This document shows, one piece after another, positions 56,267 through 64,000 of a stretch of DNA of 64,000 nucleotides. The DNA comes from DSVZ01 sp037439785 (GTDB lineage: Bacteria > Verrucomicrobiota > Verrucomicrobiia > Limisphaerales > J093), in NCBI GenBank assembly GCA_037439785.1, contig JBBIVJ010000023.1, positions 1 to 64,000 on the forward strand, read 5' to 3'. Below the pieces are notes generated by a model. It searched no databases, had not been told where the DNA came from, and was given only the letters and a program-made list of their open reading frames with translations. The position numbers were made by a program, and so were the translations under genes. The number at the start of each line of letters is the position of its first letter. Positions within the stretch are counted from its first letter, which is position 1.

Positions 56267-57727
56267 ATGACCATCCCCATCCGCTCCCTGGAACGCATCC
56301 GCGAGGTGTTGACCGCCATGCCGGAGGCGGAGGTGGTGGACCGGGCCTTCGCAGCGGGGGAGGTTTTGTTGCGGGAAGGCGAGCACTCGGACTGGGTTGG
56401 CCTGGTCATCCAAGGGGAGATCGAGTTGTTGAAGCGCGCCGCCGAAGGGCCCGAGCATTCGGTGGGCAGCATCCGGCCCGGCCAGTTTTTGGGCCTGCTG
56501 CTCCTGAGTTCGGGGGAGCCCTCGTTTCTGACCGCGCAGGCCAGGACCGCGGGGCGGATGCTGGTGATGCCCCGCCGGACCTTCCTGCTGCTGCTCTACA
56601 ACCTGCCGGGTTTTTACCAGATGATCGGGCCGTTGTTGCTGGGGAACCTGGTCAGCCGTTACCGGCGCGTGGTTCAACTGCACCTGCAGGTGGCCGAATT
56701 GAGCCGGGCCCTGGCGGGGGAGAAGACCCAGTTGCAGGCGACCATCCGTGAACTGGAGGCTACCCGCAACCGGCTCATTCAACAGGAGAAAATGGCCACC
56801 CTCGGCCTGATTACCGCGGGCATCGCCCACGAAATCAACAACCCCGTGGCCTCGCTCGCCCGTGCCGCCGATGCCATTGAGCCGGCCCTTCAGGCGGTGC
56901 TGGCACGGCCCATCGGCCCGGCGGAGGTCGAGGTTTTACGACAGGGCTTGAGCGAGGGACTGCGCGATCAGCCACTCCAGACTGAAGTGCACCGCGAACG
57001 GCTGGAACTACTGAACCTGCGATTTCCCGACCTGCCCCGGTCGTTGCTCCGCACGTTGGCCCAGGTCGAGCCGGCCGTCTTGGAGGAGTTGGTGCATTAC
57101 GTGGTTTCGCACCCGAGTGTTGAGCGCAAGGAATTGGCGCGACGCTGGATCGAAATGTTTGAAGTGGGGACTCTCGTGCGGAGCATCCGCGTGGCCGCGG
57201 AAAGAATCAGTGGTTTGGTCTGGAGCCTCAAGGGCTACAGCCGTCAGGACCAGGGCGAGTGGACCGAAGTGGACTTGCGGGAAGGGCTTCGGGATACGTT
57301 GGTGTTGTTCGGCTACGCGCTGAAGCGCTACCAAGTCAAGGTGGACCTGCCCGTGCCCCTCCGGGTGCGTGGCCGACCGGGTGAGCTGAATCAGGTCTGG
57401 ACCAACTTGATCCTCAACGCCTGCGAGGCAATGGGGACCGAGGGAAGCCTAGAGTTGAGGGGAGAAATCGCCGCCAGCGGAGAGGTACAAGTGCATGTTC
57501 GGGATACCGGCCCGGGAGTGCCGCCCGATCTGCGGGAGCGCATTTTTGAAAGCGGTTTTACGACCAAAAAACCCCAGGAATCCGACAAGGGGGGCTTGGG
57601 TTTGGGACTTACCATCGCCCGTACCATTGTGGAACAACACGGGGGACGACTTACCGTGAATGAGACACCCGGCGGGGGCGCGGAGTTCACCGTGATCCTC
57701 CCCGGTGTTGCAGGGCATGTTGCTTGA
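56267..57727 (+). CDS. Sensor histidine kinase with cyclic-nucleotide-binding domain
   Basis: 486 residues, no transmembrane segment. Residues 15-115 form a cNMP-binding-like domain (FAAGEVLLREGEHSDWVGLV, GSIRPGQFLGLLLLSSGEPS). The phosphoacceptor is GIAHEINNPVASLARAADAI, followed by a long helical insert and the ATPase domain (NLILNACEAMGTEGSLEL, VRDTGPGVPPDLRERIF, KGGLGLGLTIARTIVEQHGG). It is the natural partner of the response regulator just upstream. The cyclic-nucleotide-like sensor fused to a kinase recalls cAMP- or phage-related regulation, but the ligand is unknown. Confidence 0.92.
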   Translation: MTIPIRSLERIREVLTAMPEAEVVDRAFAAGEVLLREGEHSDWVGLVIQGEIELLKRAAEGPEHSVGSIRPGQFLGLLLLSSGEPSFLTAQARTAGRMLVMPRRTFLLLLYNLPGFYQMIGPLLLGNLVSRYRRVVQLHLQVAELSRALAGEKTQLQATIRELEATRNRLIQQEKMATLGLITAGIAHEINNPVASLARAADAIEPALQAVLARPIGPAEVEVLRQGLSEGLRDQPLQTEVHRERLELLNLRFPDLPRSLLRTLAQVEPAVLEELVHYVVSHPSVERKELARRWIEMFEVGTLVRSIRVAAERISGLVWSLKGYSRQDQGEWTEVDLREGLRDTLVLFGYALKRYQVKVDLPVPLRVRGRPGELNQVWTNLILNACEAMGTEGSLELRGEIAASGEVQVHVRDTGPGVPPDLRERIFESGFTTKKPQESDKGGLGLGLTIARTIVEQHGGRLTVNETPGGGAEFTVILPGVAGHVA

Positions 57728-58890
57728 GCATTGCCCAACAACAGGCTGGGTGAATATTTCCGGTTGTTATCCGGGGCGGGAGCACAGCCCATAAAATGCG
57801 GTCCAAAGGAAGAATCTGTTGGTTTTCGCGCAACCTTTGGAGCCACAATTCTCCATGGCCAGTCCGCCCAAACAAGGGGCGATATTTGATCTACGCCAGG
57901 AGCATAATTCGGAACGACTTGTGGTTCGGGATTCTCCGCCAAGTGCAGGTCGGACCGCCCGCAAACGCCAAGTGTAGACCATTTCCCTCCCTCCCCAAGA
58001 TGGCCTTCGATCCGTACATTCGGCGAAGATCGATCCACACAAGTGATTGGGGCATAAATAGATTTTTAAGTCCGTAGAGATGGTTTCCATCCCGCAAGAA
58101 TTCGATTTACGAATTGAGGGTGTACCACCGAGCGCGGCAGTGTAATGCAGCTGGGGGACTTGGAGTGAAACGAGCAGCGCGCGGGGCGACTGGAGCTGTC
58201 GCGGTCCATCATCGGCTAGGCCGCGAAAGCCGTTCGACGCAAAAAACGGCGCTAGCAGTAGAGAACAAACAGCCAAGGTTACACGCAAATTGTTTGGGAT
58301 TTGGGTGCTCGATTTAATTGGCAGCAGATCATGAAGTTGTGCCTTTGCAGTGACCCGTATTGTCAATTACTGACAACAGTGGAAGGTGACCAACTTTTAG
58401 AGGGCAACTTCTAAATCTCCCGAGTTTATCCCATACAAGCAAGCATTGGAACCGCTGCCGGCGGAGATGTGTCTGTGGAACTTACCGAAGAGGATAGAGA
58501 GTTGGCGAGAAATGCCGTTGTTTCTCTTAAGAACGCCACAATGGGAAATTCAGTAATCTAGAAGTTGTAATTTGCAACCACTTGCTGCTAAGAAGCTAAC
58601 TGAATAACAATGTGGTGGCAATGCCCTGAACGAAGCGGTATTCTTTCTGCGACCATTAATGCTGAACATTTTGGGCGGTACACCAGCTGCGTTGGAACTA
58701 CTGCGAATCTTGGGAAACGCTCAACTCAAGAGACAACACAAAAGTCTTCAGTGATTACTACCTCCGTGCTCAGATTCATGGTTTACGTCATTCCCGGTCT
58801 CGGAAGGACAATTTTTTTTGTGTGTATGCTGCAGGTTTTCACAATGCATTGAATTCCAGCAGGATATTCTATTTATTTTTTTCGTTTTAA
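57728..58890. other. AT-richer spacer before the rRNA operon, no convincing gene
   Basis: Base composition drops well below the rest of the window. A 199-residue minus-strand frame (57767-58366) and an 80-residue plus-strand frame (58610-58852) have no family likeness. Around 58421-58561 a plus-strand frame reads ASIGTAAGGDVSVELTEEDR then ELARNAVVSLKNATMGN before TAG 58559, which looks protein-like but lacks a good start, so it may be a gene remnant. Confidence 0.4.
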
Positions 58891-58922
58891 CCCATTGACA
58901 ACAAGTAAATAGTCAGTAAATT
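58871..58922 (+). promoter_or_regulatory. rRNA operon promoter with A/T-rich UP-like element
   Basis: TTGACA at 58895-58900 is a perfect -35, and TAAATT at 58917-58922 is a plausible -10 with 16-base spacing. The 20 bases upstream are almost pure A/T (58871-58890), like an UP element for RNA polymerase alpha. Confidence 0.7.
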
Positions 58923-58952
58923 GGTCTCCCCTTACGGGGAAAAGCTGAGACC

Positions 58953-58964
58953 GATCTTTGAAAT
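58953..58964 (+). promoter_or_regulatory. boxA-like antitermination site in the rRNA leader
   Basis: GATCTTTGAAAT resembles the boxA core TGCTCTTTGAAA and is repeated in the 16S-23S spacer (60865-60877). Such sites recruit NusB/NusE for rRNA antitermination. Confidence 0.55.
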
Positions 58965-58970
58965 TTGAGT

Positions 58971-58984
58971 TGTGCAACATTCGC
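58971..58984 (+). other. Left arm of the 16S rRNA processing stem
   Basis: TGTGCAACATTCGC is the exact complement of GCGAATGTTGCACA at 60623-60636, after the 16S gene. The 14-bp duplex would be the RNase III site. Confidence 0.8.
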
Positions 58985-58988
58985 AAAG

Positions 58989-59016
58989 CAAGGCATTCTT
59001 TTGCGAGAATGCCTTG
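58989..59016 (+). other. Leader hairpin just before 16S rRNA
   Basis: CAAGGCATTCT and AGAATGCCTTG (58989-58999 with 59006-59016) form an 11-bp perfect stem with a six-base loop, inside the 16S processing duplex. It may help fold or cleave the precursor. Confidence 0.6.
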
Positions 59017-59033
59017 AGGGAGACTAGAAATTA

Positions 59034-60606
<1,573 letters not shown>

Positions 60607-60622
60607 TAACATGTTTCCAAAA

Positions 60623-60636
60623 GCGAATGTTGCACA
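60623..60636 (+). other. Right arm of the 16S rRNA processing stem
   Basis: GCGAATGTTGCACA pairs with 58971-58984 across the 16S gene. Confidence 0.8.
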
Positions 60637-60697
60637 CTTCAGGTTTCATGTACGGCCTGACTTATAACATATTCAAACCAAGCAAATTATCCTGCTT

Positions 60698-60773
60698 GGG
60701 GCTGTAGCTCAGGTGGTAGAGCGGTAGCTTTGCAAGCTATAGGTCAGGAGTTCGAATCTCCTCAGCTCCACCA
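60698..60773 (+). tRNA. tRNA-Ala (TGC)
   Basis: Cloverleaf with acceptor GGGGCTG/CAGCTCC (one G-U pair), anticodon TGC at 60731-60733, T-loop TTCGAAT and encoded CCA at 60771-60773. It lies in the 16S-23S spacer, before tRNA-Ile. Confidence 0.97.
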
Positions 60774-60777
60774 GCAC

Positions 60778-60854
60778 GGACCTGTAGCTCAGCTGGTTAG
60801 AGCATGCGCTTGATAAGCGCAGGGTCACTGGTTCAAGTCCAGTCAGGTCCACCA
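60778..60854 (+). tRNA. tRNA-Ile (GAT)
   Basis: Cloverleaf with acceptor GGACCTG/CAGGTCC, anticodon GAT at 60812-60814, T-loop TTCAAGT and encoded CCA. Four bases follow tRNA-Ala, so both are cut from one precursor. The Ala-then-Ile order is the reverse of that in E. coli operons. Confidence 0.97.
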
Positions 60855-60864
60855 GTTTGAGTTT

Positions 60865-60877
60865 TGTTCTTTGAAAT
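60865..60877 (+). promoter_or_regulatory. boxA-like site in the 16S-23S spacer
   Basis: TGTTCTTTGAAAT, matching the leader copy, lies just before the 23S gene. Confidence 0.55.
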
Positions 60878-60889
60878 CTGCGCATATTT
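60878..60889 (+). other. Left arm of the 23S rRNA processing stem
   Basis: CTGCGCATATTT is the complement of AAATATGCGCAG at 63740-63751, flanking the 23S gene; with GGGCAAG/CTTGCCC it forms a longer duplex. Confidence 0.8.
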
Positions 60890-60894
60890 TTTTT

Positions 60895-63739
<2,845 letters not shown>

Positions 63740-63751
63740 AAATATGCGCAG
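63740..63751 (+). other. Right arm of the 23S rRNA processing stem
   Basis: AAATATGCGCAG pairs with 60878-60889. Confidence 0.8.
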
Positions 63752-63769
63752 GTTTCAGGGAACTTTACC

Positions 63770-63883
63770 GTGGTGACTATAAAGTGGCGGATCGACCCGA
63801 ATCCATTCCGAACTCGGCCGTCAAACGCCACCTTGCCGATGGTAGTGGTTGTTTAGCTTCCGCGAGAGTAGGTAGTTGCCACA
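63770..63883 (+). rRNA. rrf: 5S ribosomal RNA
   Basis: About 114 bases containing CCGAATCCATTCCGAACTCG and the 3' GAGAGTAGGTAGTTGCCAC, whose end pairs with GTGGTGACT at the 5' side. No strong terminator was seen after it up to the window end. Confidence 0.93.
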
Positions 63884-64000
63884 AGTCATGTTGACTTCCT
63901 GTGTCTCTCTTCATGACACTACATGTTATCCAGCACGGGGGAGTTGTACTATTTCTTTTGGTGATTGTAGCGGCCGCGATTTTTGTGCTACTGATTGAGA

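Noticed and set aside
57767..58366. 199-residue minus-strand frame in the AT-rich spacer
   Set aside because: No family motif, no ribosome binding site and odd composition; probably chance.
58610..58852. 80-residue plus-strand frame
   Set aside because: No recognisable domain or start signal.

Overview
The window is GC-rich chromosomal DNA from a member of the Verrucomicrobiota, probably near Limisphaera/Pedosphaera (old subdivision 3). This placement is inferred from the gene families (PEP-CTERM protein, ThuA plus DUF1080 protein, DUF4159, Uma2 nucleases, single-domain DUF3276), from LptD, which implies a Gram-negative outer membrane, and from the form of the rRNA operon. No phage, plasmid, insertion sequence or CRISPR array was seen.

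Layout. 1-3217: end of an ASPIC/UnbV-like protein, a DUF2975 membrane protein and a thioredoxin-fold DUF255 protein. 3230-9591 (minus strand): trmL, a TOPRIM-like/AAA ATPase pair that looks like a defence cassette, truA, ruvX, hemL and two nearly identical tandem Uma2 genes. 9776-16904: secreted proteins, a PEP-CTERM protein, a TraB/GumN-like protein, DUF4159, tRNA-Val, a DEAD-box helicase, a GNAT enzyme and a truncated gene. 16928-23531: alaS, FixH-like and ccoG, and a PQQ-propeller protein. 24355-29757: a large hybrid histidine kinase, an esterase-like hydrolase and an exported PCMT. 30060-30922: a long, highly structured RNA gene with its own promoter and terminator and no recognised family. 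31052-42737: ThuA/DUF1080, FAH, pheT, recF, DUF3276, rsfS, nadD, lptD and an aminotransferase. 43200-49677: tRNA-His, a DUF1444-like gene, leuB coupled to a metalloprotease, an aldo/keto reductase, an exported protein whose start is out of frame across a C10 tract, and a NagB-like enzyme. 50019-57727: a tightly coupled block of HlyD adaptor, FtsX-like permease with an in-frame amber codon, ABC ATPase, heme-binding DUF3365 lipoprotein, SLC13 transporter, response regulator and cNMP-binding histidine kinase. 57728-58890: an AT-richer spacer without convincing genes. 58895-63883: an rRNA operon (16S, tRNA-Ala, tRNA-Ile, 23S, 5S) with promoter, boxA-like sites and matching processing stems.

The strongest candidate for something undescribed is the roughly 860-nt RNA at 30060-30922. 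Its promoter lies next to a cluster of DnaA-box-like nonamers. Other points worth checking are the amber codon in the ABC permease, the C10 tract, the ATPase/TOPRIM-like pair between truA and trmL, and the mosaic Uma2 duplication. Intergenic islands at 23532-24354, 42964-43100, 46322-46800 and 49678-50018 share degenerate palindromic repeats. All family calls come from reading motifs; no database search or folding program was run.
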